Shown here: positions 1 through 7,052 of the stretch, one piece after another
Layout: each line of letters starts with the position of its first letter
Numbering within the stretch: the first letter of the stretch is position 1
From: Actinomycetes bacterium
GTDB lineage: Bacteria; Actinomycetota; Actinomycetes; Actinomycetales; Cellulomonadaceae
NCBI GenBank assembly: GCA_023389545.1
Contig: JAEWEI010000198.1
Span: forward strand, 1 to 16,758
Direction: 5' to 3'
Length of the DNA: 16,758 bases
Notes under the pieces: generated by a model
What the model was told of the DNA's origin: nothing
Database searches by the model: none
Seen by the model: only the letters and a program-made list of their open reading frames with translations
Program-made: the position numbers and the translations under genes

Positions 1-42
1 CCGCCGACTGGGATCAGCCGACGGCCCGCGCAGCGCGAGCGG

Positions 43-240
43 TCACGCCGAGCCGGACTTGCGCCGGAACTGGCGCTGCACCGGGCCAGCGGTCTCGGAG
101 CCGTGCACGGCGCCGGTGTTCGTCGAGCCGTCAGCCGTGCGGTGCTGTGCCGCCTTCTTCCGGTCGAGCGCCTCGCGGAACTTCGCCTTGGCGTCCTCGG
201 ACGCCGCTGGTGTGGTCGCCCTGTCGTCGTTCTGCGCCAT
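43..240 (-). CDS. DUF5302 family small protein
   Basis: A 65-residue protein of unknown function resembling the actinobacterial DUF5302 family. It has an acidic, polar N-terminus, a central lysine/arginine-rich helix beginning KAKFREALDRKK, a glycine/threonine-rich linker with the family's GAVHG-like segment, and a basic C-terminal end with FRRKSG. There is no signal peptide or membrane segment, so it is probably cytoplasmic and largely disordered. The ATG start is supported by a strong ribosome binding site, GAGGAGG on the minus strand at 248-254, seven bases before the start. It diverges from the aldo-keto reductase gene across a 172-base gap. No function can be assigned from the sequence; the family match is from memory of its characteristic pattern. 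Confidence 0.85.
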   Translation of the reverse strand: MAQNDDRATTPAASEDAKAKFREALDRKKAAQHRTADGSTNTGAVHGSETAGPVQRQFRRKSGSA

Positions 241-400
241 CGCGGTGCCTCCTCTGGGTACTGCCTGTCCGGCGGCGAACGGGGGGTTCCGCGGCGCCGC
301 CCGTCCAGCCTTGCCGACATCGGCGCCGAATGCCAGCGCATTGCGGTCATGGCGGTCACCGCGGATGGGACGCCGCGCCCCGGCGCCCGGCGGGTGCGGC

Positions 401-406
401 TACCGT
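401..406 (+). promoter_or_regulatory. -10 element of a predicted leaderless promoter, aldo-keto reductase
   Basis: TACCGT matches the actinobacterial TA-N3-T -10 pattern and ends six bases before the ATG at 413, which puts the transcription start on or next to the A of the ATG. No Shine-Dalgarno sequence precedes this ATG. No recognisable -35 element is present. Confidence 0.5.
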
Positions 407-412
407 CGACAC

Positions 413-1456
413 ATGTCCGACGCGCCGACCCGCGACCACCTCCCGCTGCGCAGGTGCGGGACCAGCGGGCTGTGGCTTCCGGCGGTGACGCTCGGCCTCT
501 GGCAGAACTTCGGGGCGGCGACGCCATTCGACGCCCAGCGGGCGCTGGTGCTGCGGGCCGTCGAGCTGGGCGTCACACATCTGGACCTCGCGAACAACTA
601 CGGGCCGCCGCCCGGCGCAGCGGAGCTCACCATGGGCAGGCTCCTCGCGCGGGACCTCGCCTCGCGCCGCGACGAGCTCGTCCTCACCACGAAGGCCGGC
701 TACCGGCAATGGCCCGGCCCCTATGGGGAGCACGGCTCGCGCAAGTACCTGCTGGCCTCGCTCGACCAGTCGCTGCGGCGGCTCGGACTGGACTACGTCG
801 ACATCTTCTACTCCCACCGGTTCGACCCCCGCACGCCGCTGGAGGAGACGATCGGCGCACTGGGGACCGCCCTCACGTCGGGTCGCGCGCGGGCGGTGGG
901 CATCTCCTCCTACTCGGCGGCTCGGACCGCGCAGGCGCTGGAGGTGGCGCGACGCCTGGGCGTGGAGCTCACTGTGTGCCAACCCTCCTACTCGATGCTC
1001 AACAGGTGGATCGAGCGCCCGGACCCGGCGGCGGAGGGCAGGTCGCTGCTCGACGTCGCGGCGCAGGGCGGACTCGGTGTGGCCGCCTTCTCCCCGCTGG
1101 CGCAGGGGATGCTCACCGACCGCTACCTCGCGGGGGTGCCCGCGGACTCCAGGGCTGCCCGCGGAGGCCCGCTGCACGCCTCGTACCTCAGCGAGGAGAA
1201 CCTCGCGCGGGTCCGCGCGTTGGACGCGGTGGCGCGGGCGCGTGGGCAGTCGTTGGCGCAGCTCGCGATCTGCTGGGCGCTGCGCGACCCGCGAGTGACG
1301 ACAGTCGTGCTCGGGGCCCGCACGCGCGCCCAGCTCGAGGACAATGTGGCGGCGCTGGACGGCCCCCCGCTGACAGCGACGGAGCTCGAGCTGATCGACC
1401 GTGACGCCGTCGAGGCTGGCGTGAACCTCTGGGGCCCCCGTTCGAGCGACCTGTAG
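413..1456 (+). CDS. gpr: YghZ-type aldo-keto reductase (L-glyceraldehyde 3-phosphate reductase family)
   Basis: A 347-residue cytoplasmic NADPH-dependent aldo-keto reductase that matches E. coli YghZ/Gpr over its full length. That enzyme reduces L-glyceraldehyde 3-phosphate and methylglyoxal-like aldehydes. The expected catalytic tetrad is visible: D58 and Y63 in DLANNYG, K94 in TTKAGY and H135 in FYSHR. The conserved GPYGEHGSRKYLLASLDQSL stretch (102-121), the GISSYS strand, the cofactor-binding region QLEDNVAAL and the family's C-terminal NLW motif are present. The start is taken as the ATG after TACCGT, because residues from there align with the family N-terminus (RRCGTSGLWLP) while the longer open frame upstream does not. 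It stands alone between the DUF5302 gene and the acyl-CoA ligase. The physiological substrate here is inferred from the family and could be another aldehyde. Confidence 0.93.
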   Translation: MSDAPTRDHLPLRRCGTSGLWLPAVTLGLWQNFGAATPFDAQRALVLRAVELGVTHLDLANNYGPPPGAAELTMGRLLARDLASRRDELVLTTKAGYRQWPGPYGEHGSRKYLLASLDQSLRRLGLDYVDIFYSHRFDPRTPLEETIGALGTALTSGRARAVGISSYSAARTAQALEVARRLGVELTVCQPSYSMLNRWIERPDPAAEGRSLLDVAAQGGLGVAAFSPLAQGMLTDRYLAGVPADSRAARGGPLHASYLSEENLARVRALDAVARARGQSLAQLAICWALRDPRVTTVVLGARTRAQLEDNVAALDGPPLTATELELIDRDAVEAGVNLWGPRSSDL

Positions 1457-1518
1457 GGGCGCTGCGCCAGCACTGCTTGACACTTCGCGGCGCCTATGAA
1501 GGCCGAACCTACTGTCTA

Positions 1519-1542
1519 GTAACTTACGGGAGCGTAAGTTAC
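1519..1542. promoter_or_regulatory. perfect inverted repeat, probable TetR-type operator of the acyl-CoA ligase gene
   Basis: The left arm GTAACTTACG and the right arm CGTAAGTTAC are exact reverse complements, separated by GGAG. The element is AT-rich against a very GC-rich background. It ends nine bases before the GTG start and overlaps the predicted -10 hexamer, so a bound protein would block transcription. Arm length and spacing resemble operators of TetR-family fatty-acid or acyl-CoA-responsive repressors; that assignment is inference. No regulator gene lies nearby in this window. Confidence 0.75.
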
Positions 1543-1545
1543 GAT
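1540..1545 (+). promoter_or_regulatory. -10 element of a predicted leaderless promoter, acyl-CoA ligase
   Basis: TACGAT fits TA-N3-T and lies exactly six bases before the GTG at 1552. Its first three bases are the last three of the palindromic operator. There is no ribosome binding site close to the GTG, which favours a leaderless transcript. Confidence 0.5.
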
Positions 1546-1551
1546 GACCGC

Positions 1552-3249
1552 GTGGAATCAACCCTCGGACACCCCTGGCTCGCGTCCTACCCGACCGGCG
1601 TGCCCCCGAAGATCGACATTCCCGACGAGCCGCTGACCGCGACCCTCGAGCGCGCCGCGCGGCGCTTCCCGGATCGCGTCGCCGTGGACTTCGAAGGCCA
1701 GACGACCACCTACCGCGAGCTCATCGACGAGGTGCAGCGAGCGGCGGGCGCGCTGCACGCCCTCGGGATCCAGCGAGGAGACCGGGTCGCCATCTCACTG
1801 CCCAACTGCCACACCCACGTCGTCGCCTTCTGGGCGGTGCTGCGCCTGGGCGCCGTCGTCGTCGAGCACAACCCCACCTACTCGGCCTCGGAGCTCGAGC
1901 ACCAGCTCGCCGACTCCGGCGCCGTCGCGGCGATCTGCTGGGAGCCGACCGCCGCCCGGGTGGCCGAGGTGCAGCAGAACACCCACCTGCGGCACCTGAT
2001 CGCCGTGGACCTCACCCGCGACCTGCCCCGCGCCAAGCGACTCGCGCTCACCCTCCCCGTCCCCGCCGCCCGAAAGCAGCGCGCCGCGCTGCGCGGCCCC
2101 GTGCCCGCCGGCGCCCTCGAGTGGCACCGCATCATCGCCGAAGCCCAGCCCCTGCCCTCGTCGCACCCGGCGGCCACGGTCGACGACATCGCCACCATCC
2201 AGTACACCGGCGGCACCACCGGCACCCCCAAGGGCGCGATCCTCACGCACCGGTCGCTCGGGTCGAATGCCCTCCAGGGCGCCGCCTGGACCCAGTTCGA
2301 GGATGGGACCGAGACGGTCTACGGCGTCCTGCCGTTCTTCCACGCCTTCGGGCTCACCCTGTGCCTCACGTTCGCGGCACGCATCGGCGCCACGCTCGTC
2401 GCGTTCGGCAAATTCGACCCGGCAGCTGTCCTCGCTGCGCAGCGTCGGCGGCCCGCGACCTTCCTGCCCGGTGTCGCGCCCATGTTCGACCGCCTGGCCG
2501 CCCTCGCCGAGAAGACAGGCGCAGACCTCAGCACCATCCGCATCTCGCTCGCCGGCGCCATGCCGATCTCCCGCGCCACAGCCGAGCGATGGGAGGGCCT
2601 CACCGGTGGGCTGCTCATCGAGGGTTACGGCCTGACCGAGACCAGCCCCGTCGCCCTCGGCAACCCGTGCAACGCGGAGCGCCGGCCCGGAGCCCTCGGC
2701 CTGCCCTTCCCCAGCACGGAGATCCGCGTCGTCGACCAGGAGGACCCGACCGTCGACGTGGCCCCCGGCGAGCGCGGCGAGCTGCTCATTCGCGGCCCGC
2801 AGGTGTTCAGCGGCTACTGGAACCGCCCCGAGGAGACCGCCGACCAGCTCCTGCCCGATGGCTGGCTCCGCACCGGCGACGTCGTCGTGGTGGACGAGCA
2901 CGGGTTCGCCACGCTGGTGGACCGGATCAAGGAGATGATCGTGACCGGCGGGTTCAAGGTGTACCCGTCGCAGGTCGAGAGCCACCTGCGCTCGATGCCG
3001 GGCGTCGCGGACGTCGCCGTCGTCGGAGTCCCCAGCGGGGACATGGGCGAGAAGGTCGTCGCGGCAGTGGTGCTCGACGACACCGCCTCGCCGGTCATCG
3101 ACCTCGCGGCCGTGCGGGAGTGGTGCGAGCAGCGCCTCGCCCGCTACGCCGTGCCTCGCGAGGTCGTCATCGTGGCCGACCTGCCGCGGTCCCAGATCGG
3201 GAAGGTGCTGCGGCGCGTCGTGCGGGACCAGGTCCTCGCCCGCGCCTGA
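1552..3249 (+). CDS. fadD: long-chain fatty acid--CoA ligase (AMP-forming)
   Basis: A 565-residue member of the ANL adenylating family that activates fatty acids as acyl-AMP and then acyl-CoA, feeding beta-oxidation or lipid synthesis. Visible motifs are the phosphate-binding loop YTGGTTGTPKG (218-228), the adenine/acyl motif GYGLTET (358-364), the hinge segment GWLRTGD (437-443) with the ATP-ribose aspartate D443, the KEMIVTGGFKVYP linker region, and the catalytic A10 lysine K551 in SQIGK. The GTG start is chosen because the following HPWLASYPTGVP segment is the usual N-terminus of actinobacterial long-chain ligases. A TTG start at 1477 would read through the promoter and operator. It converges on nrdR. 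Regulation by a TetR-type repressor through the palindrome at 1519-1542 is inferred. Chain-length preference cannot be read from the sequence. Confidence 0.93.
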   Translation: MESTLGHPWLASYPTGVPPKIDIPDEPLTATLERAARRFPDRVAVDFEGQTTTYRELIDEVQRAAGALHALGIQRGDRVAISLPNCHTHVVAFWAVLRLGAVVVEHNPTYSASELEHQLADSGAVAAICWEPTAARVAEVQQNTHLRHLIAVDLTRDLPRAKRLALTLPVPAARKQRAALRGPVPAGALEWHRIIAEAQPLPSSHPAATVDDIATIQYTGGTTGTPKGAILTHRSLGSNALQGAAWTQFEDGTETVYGVLPFFHAFGLTLCLTFAARIGATLVAFGKFDPAAVLAAQRRRPATFLPGVAPMFDRLAALAEKTGADLSTIRISLAGAMPISRATAERWEGLTGGLLIEGYGLTETSPVALGNPCNAERRPGALGLPFPSTEIRVVDQEDPTVDVAPGERGELLIRGPQVFSGYWNRPEETADQLLPDGWLRTGDVVVVDEHGFATLVDRIKEMIVTGGFKVYPSQVESHLRSMPGVADVAVVGVPSGDMGEKVVAAVVLDDTASPVIDLAAVREWCEQRLARYAVPREVVIVADLPRSQIGKVLRRVVRDQVLARA

Positions 3250-3263
3250 CAACGCATCGGCAC

Positions 3264-3307
3264 GCGGCCCGATCGCGCCAGGCCTCACGCCGGCACGGTC
3301 GGGCCGT
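3264..3307. terminator. possible bidirectional terminator hairpin between the acyl-CoA ligase gene and nrdR
   Basis: CGGCCCGA (3265-3272) and TCGGGCCG (3299-3306) are exact reverse complements, extendable by two more pairs including one G-U, around a loop of about 22 bases. It lies between two convergent genes. There is no T-tract and the loop is long, so the call is weak. Confidence 0.35.
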
Positions 3308-3344
3308 CGTGTTCTGCCTCCGACCCGCGGCCGACCGCGTGGCG

Positions 3345-3842
3345 CTACTCCGAACGGGCCTCGTCGTCCGACGGCTGCGCCCCGTCGAGCGCGACGTCGC
3401 GCTCGGCCCGCAGCACCGTGATGGCGGCCTCGAAGTCCTCGAGCGAGTTGAACGCCTGGTAGACGCTCGCGAACCGCAAGTAGGCGACCTCGTCGAGCTC
3501 GCGCAGCGGGCCCAGGATCGTTAGGCCGATCTCATAGGCGTCGAGTTCAGCGGTGCCACTCGCACGGATCGTCTCCTCGACCCGCTGCGCGAGCAGGGCG
3601 AGGTCGTCGTCGCTGACCGGCCGGCCCTGGCACGCCTTGCGGACGCCATTGACGACCTTCTCGCGGCTGAACGGCTCGGTGACGCCGGAGCGCTTGACCA
3701 CGGACAGGCTCGCGGTCTCCACAGTAGAGAACCTGCGGTTGCACTCGGGGCACTGTCGGCGGCGGCGAATGGAGGCGCCGTCATCCGAAGTGCGCGAGTC
3801 GACCACGCGCGAGTCCGCGTGACGACAGAACGGGCAGTGCAC
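3345..3842 (-). CDS. nrdR: transcriptional repressor NrdR
   Basis: A 165-residue ATP/dATP-sensing repressor of ribonucleotide reductase genes. The N-terminal zinc ribbon carries its four cysteines as CPFC (C3, C6) and CPEC (C31, C34), with the DNA-binding [14 protein letters not shown] segment between them. An ATP-cone domain follows from about residue 47 to 137 ([19 protein letters not shown] onward). A short acidic tail completes a typical length. The start is GTG, preceded at six bases by GAGGAG (minus strand, 3849-3854). It lies 157 bases downstream of the LysM gene in the same direction and converges on the acyl-CoA ligase gene. NrdR next to lexA and a LysM gene is the standard actinobacterial arrangement and ties dNTP supply to DNA-damage control. 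No NrdR box was recognised in the window. Confidence 0.97.
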   Translation of the reverse strand: MHCPFCRHADSRVVDSRTSDDGASIRRRRQCPECNRRFSTVETASLSVVKRSGVTEPFSREKVVNGVRKACQGRPVSDDDLALLAQRVEETIRASGTAELDAYEIGLTILGPLRELDEVAYLRFASVYQAFNSLEDFEAAITVLRAERDVALDGAQPSDDEARSE

Positions 3843-3999
3843 AGGTGGCTCCTCGCCGGCTCGTCTGCCGCGCGGGGGGCAGGCGACCGGTTGACGTCGT
3901 GCCGCGCGAGAGCGGCCTCACGGCGCCCATTGACAGACGCTAGCAAAGAACCTATGACGTCCGGTCCTCGACCTGCAAGGCAGAGGGGTGTGAGGCGCG

Positions 4000-4491
4000 T
4001 CAGCGCTCGACCGGCAGGAGGATGCGCTGGCCGGCTGTGAGGCCCGCGCTGCTCGCGCCATTGAGCTCCACCAGCTCCCGGATCACGTCTCGCACATCCT
4101 CGCCCGGGGCGGCGAGCTGCGCCGCCAGCTCCCACATCGTGTCACCCGCTGCCACCGTGTACGCCTGGACCTCGAGCGCGCGCTCCGGCCCACCGGCCAC
4201 AGCCTTCGTGCCGATCAGCGCGAAGGCGCTGACGAGCAGGAGGGAGAGCAGAGCGACGACCCGACGACCGCGCGGCGTGAGGCGCAACGGAGCAGGCGCC
4301 TCGGCGCCGTCGTGGCGCGCGAGGCCACCCTGGCGCGCGGCGGATGCCTGGGCGGGCCGCGGGCATGGCGTCGCGGCGGGCTGCCGACGCTGCGCGGATG
4401 CTCGTCCTGACGCCTCCAGGCGGCGCGCCGGGAAGGGGATGACCACGGCTCCGCCATGGTTCGCGGCTGGGCCGATCGCCATCGTGCTCAT
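4000..4491 (-). CDS. membrane-anchored LysM-domain protein next to lexA (YneA/ChiZ/DivS-like position)
   Basis: A 163-residue protein. Residues 1-75 are a basic, alanine/proline-rich cytoplasmic tail. Residues 78-98 form one hydrophobic transmembrane helix preceded by arginines (RGRRVV). Residues 111-161 are a LysM peptidoglycan-binding domain (YTVAAGDTMWELA ... LNG ... LTAGQRILLPV). The expected topology is N-terminus inside with LysM on the wall side. The start is ATG with GAGGAG six bases ahead. It diverges from lexA, with two LexA boxes between its promoter and start, so SOS induction is strongly implied. Genes at this place in relatives (yneA in Bacillus, Rv2719c/ChiZ in M. tuberculosis, divS in Corynebacterium) delay division after DNA damage. 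A division-inhibitor role here is inferred from position and layout; no catalytic motif is visible. Confidence 0.9.
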   Translation of the reverse strand: MSTMAIGPAANHGGAVVIPFPARRLEASGRASAQRRQPAATPCPRPAQASAARQGGLARHDGAEAPAPLRLTPRGRRVVALLSLLLVSAFALIGTKAVAGGPERALEVQAYTVAAGDTMWELAAQLAAPGEDVRDVIRELVELNGASSAGLTAGQRILLPVER

Positions 4492-4509
4492 CGTCGGCTC
4501 CTCTCTGAT

Positions 4510-4523
4510 CGAACACCTGTTCG
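4510..4523. promoter_or_regulatory. LexA box, perfect, proximal to the LysM gene
   Basis: CGAAC ACCT GTTCG is an exact match to the Gram-positive/actinobacterial LexA operator CGAAC-N4-GTTCG. It lies between the predicted promoter and the start of the LysM gene, downstream of the likely transcription start. Confidence 0.9.
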
Positions 4524-4524
4524 T

Positions 4525-4538
4525 CGAACGCTTGTGCG
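4525..4538. promoter_or_regulatory. second, degenerate LexA box beside the perfect one
   Basis: CGAAC GCTT GTGCG differs from the consensus palindrome at one base. It begins 15 bases after the first box and covers the region expected to hold the LysM gene transcription start. Cooperative binding with the neighbouring box is plausible but inferred. Confidence 0.6.
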
Positions 4539-4539
4539 A

Positions 4540-4569
4540 TGTCTACCACCTCGCCGCCCGCGGTGTCGA
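4540..4569 (-). promoter_or_regulatory. predicted promoter of the LysM gene
   Basis: On the minus strand, TCGACA (4569-4564) is one base from the consensus -35, and TAGACA (4545-4540) serves as a weak -10 with an 18-base spacer. The predicted start of transcription near 4533 falls inside the degenerate LexA box, which would give steric repression. Confidence 0.45.
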
Positions 4570-4576
4570 GACTCGC

Positions 4577-4592
4577 TCGAACAAATGTTTGA
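4577..4592. promoter_or_regulatory. LexA box controlling lexA
   Basis: TCGAACAAATGTTTGA is a 16-base perfect palindrome in the classic CGAAC-N4-GTTYG form. Its right end overlaps the predicted lexA -35 hexamer at 4589-4594, the usual geometry for autorepression. Confidence 0.92.
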
Positions 4593-4617
4593 TCGAACGG
4601 CCGTGCTCCCCTAGGCT
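4589..4617 (+). promoter_or_regulatory. predicted lexA promoter
   Basis: TTGATC (-35, 4589-4594) and TAGGCT (-10, 4612-4617) are separated by an optimal 17 bases. The -35 overlaps the LexA box. Transcription would start near 4624, giving a leader of roughly 100 bases before the lexA start. Confidence 0.6.
4594..4607. promoter_or_regulatory. degenerate LexA half-site next to the lexA operator
   Basis: CGAAC GGCC GTGCT keeps a perfect left half-site but departs from the right half at two positions. It sits in the spacer of the lexA promoter, two bases beyond the perfect box, echoing the perfect-plus-degenerate pair on the LysM side. Confidence 0.4.
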
Positions 4618-4721
4618 GGCGCAGCAGGCGACAGACCATCACGAGGCGCTGACACGGGAACCCGATCGGCCCAGCGGACGGCGTCGCGGGGAGTGTGACG
4701 ACGGACCTCAGGAGGCCAACG

Positions 4722-5507
4722 GTGGGCAGCGACGGCAGCACGGTCGAGGAGGACGCGCGGCACGGCAGCGCGCGCGGCGCGCGTCAGCGCGACGACATCG
4801 CGCTGGCGGTGGTCGGGGGCCCGTCGCCCGAGTCCTCGGCCGACGAGCTCACGCCACGCCAGCGCCTCGTGCTCGAGACCGTGCGCGCCGCGGTGGAGTC
4901 CCGCGGCTACCCGCCGAGCATGCGCGAGATCGGTGACGCTGTGGGCCTGACGAGCCCGTCGAGCGTCAAGCACCAGCTCACGTCCCTCGAGCGCAAGGGC
5001 TATCTGCGCCGCGACCCGAACCGTCCGCGCGCCATCGAGGTGGTGCAGCGTGACGACTCACGTGGAGTCCAGCGCTGGGCCCCGCCTGCAGGCGACGCCG
5101 CCCCCGCCACCGGAGCCGACGAGGCGAGCCCGGCGCCGACCTACGTCCCCCTAGTCGGCCGGATCGCGGCAGGCGGGCCGATCCTGGCCGAGCAGGTCGT
5201 CGAGGACGTCTTCCCCCTCCCCCGCCAGCTCGTGGGGGACGGCGAGCTGTTCCTGCTGAAGGTCGCGGGCGATTCGATGATCGACGCGGCGATCTGCGAT
5301 GGCGACTGGGTGGTGGTCCGCCGTCAGCCCGTCGCGGAGAACGGACAGATCGTGGCGGCGATGATCGACGGCGAGGCCACTGTGAAGACCTTCAAGCGCG
5401 CTGACGGCCACGTGTGGCTGCTCCCCCACAACTCGGCATACGCGCCGATCCTCGGGGACCAGGCCCAGGTGCTCGGACGCGTCGTGAGCGTGCTGCGCAG
5501 CCTCTGA
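4722..5507 (+). CDS. lexA: SOS repressor LexA
   Basis: A 261-residue repressor of the SOS regulon that self-cleaves when RecA filaments form on damaged DNA. The winged helix-turn-helix spans about residues 44-107 (TPRQRLVLE ... [14 protein letters not shown] ... SSVKHQL). The cleavage site is A150-G151 in RIAAGGPI. The Ser-Lys dyad is S185 in GDSM and K222 in ATVKTF, both intact. An N-terminal extension of about 40 residues and a loose alanine/proline-rich linker make it longer than average. The start is taken as GTG 4722 because AGGAGG lies six bases upstream at 4710-4715; an in-frame GTG at 4695 would place that site inside the gene. It diverges from the LysM gene, and a LexA box overlaps its promoter. 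Confidence 0.97.
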   Translation: MGSDGSTVEEDARHGSARGARQRDDIALAVVGGPSPESSADELTPRQRLVLETVRAAVESRGYPPSMREIGDAVGLTSPSSVKHQLTSLERKGYLRRDPNRPRAIEVVQRDDSRGVQRWAPPAGDAAPATGADEASPAPTYVPLVGRIAAGGPILAEQVVEDVFPLPRQLVGDGELFLLKVAGDSMIDAAICDGDWVVVRRQPVAENGQIVAAMIDGEATVKTFKRADGHVWLLPHNSAYAPILGDQAQVLGRVVSVLRSL

Positions 5508-5587
5508 CTCTCCAGGTGCGAGGGGCCGGGCCATCCGCGACCCTGGGCCACGCAGCACCGCACCAGAGACGAGAGGGAGTGGACGAC

Positions 5588-5863
5588 ATGCCTGGCCGTT
5601 TTCGGGATCCCGGTCCGAGCGTCAAGGACAAGGCGCTCTACGAGCGACTCCGCGCCCAGGGCGACAGCAAGGAGAAGTCGGCGCGCATCGCCAACGCCGC
5701 GGCTGGCAGCTCCCGCGGCGAGGTCGGCCGCAAGGGCGGGAAGTCCGGCGCGTACGAGGACTGGACCGTCGCCGACCTCCGCCGACGCGCCGCCGAGCTG
5801 GGCATCGCGGGCAGATCGTCGATGCGCAAGGACGAGCTGGTCGACGCGCTCCGCTCACACTGA
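5588..5863 (+). CDS. small DUF7218 / Rho_N (SAP-like) domain protein
   Basis: A 91-residue basic protein. The N-terminal half (GPSVKDKALYERLRAQGDSKEKSARIAN, split here only for description of the family pattern) has the lysine-rich form seen in DUF7218 proteins. A glycine/lysine linker with GRKGGKSG follows. Residues about 57-91 match the Rho termination factor N-terminal or SAP-like helix-extended-helix (WTVADLRRRAAELGI ... MRKDELVDALRSH), a nucleic-acid-binding fold. The ATG is preceded by AGGGAG at 5574-5579. It lies 80 bases after lexA in the same direction, so co-transcription with lexA is possible, though no LexA box or separate promoter was recognised. Function is unknown; an association with DNA or RNA is inferred from the fold. 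Confidence 0.85.
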   Translation: MPGRFRDPGPSVKDKALYERLRAQGDSKEKSARIANAAAGSSRGEVGRKGGKSGAYEDWTVADLRRRAAELGIAGRSSMRKDELVDALRSH

Positions 5864-5905
5864 GCGGGCCGCTTCCCACTGAGCCAGCAGCTTCCCGCGC
5901 CGCGA

Positions 5906-5951
5906 GGCGCGCTGCCGCCGACGACCCGGCCGGGCGTCGGCGGCAGGCGCC
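5906..5951. terminator. strong bidirectional terminator-like hairpin between the Rho_N-like gene and ldh
   Basis: CTGCCGCCGAC (5912-5922) and GTCGGCGGCAG (5936-5946) are exact reverse complements. After a one-base bulge at 5911 the stem extends through GGCGC (5906-5910) and GCGCC (5947-5951). The loop contains a further small palindrome, CCCGGCCGGG. It lies between convergent genes. There is no T-tract, as is common for actinobacterial terminators. Confidence 0.65.
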
Positions 5952-5984
5952 CCGACCCGCGAACGCCGCAGCGAGTCAGTACAG

Positions 5985-7052
<1,068 letters not shown>

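Noticed and set aside
276..290. CGAAC followed by GTTCC, resembling a LexA box near the aldo-keto reductase
   Set aside because: The spacer is five bases rather than four and the right half is imperfect; neither neighbour is an expected SOS gene.
1477..1482. TTGACA, a perfect -35 consensus and also a possible TTG start for the acyl-CoA ligase
   Set aside because: No usable -10 lies 16-18 bases downstream. Starting translation here would place the operator inside the coding region and add residues unlike the family.
1544..1546. ATG just upstream of the acyl-CoA ligase start
   Set aside because: It is in a different frame from the ligase and leads to an arginine/proline-rich reading with no family match.
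1795..3288. A 497-codon minus-strand open frame opposite the acyl-CoA ligase gene
   Set aside because: Low-complexity translation with no domain pattern; the plus frame has all the ANL motifs.
3843..3999. Search for an NrdR box and promoter between the LysM gene and nrdR
   Set aside because: No pair resembling the NrdR operator was found. A minus-strand TAGCGT at 3942-3937 lacks a matching -35, so no promoter is called.
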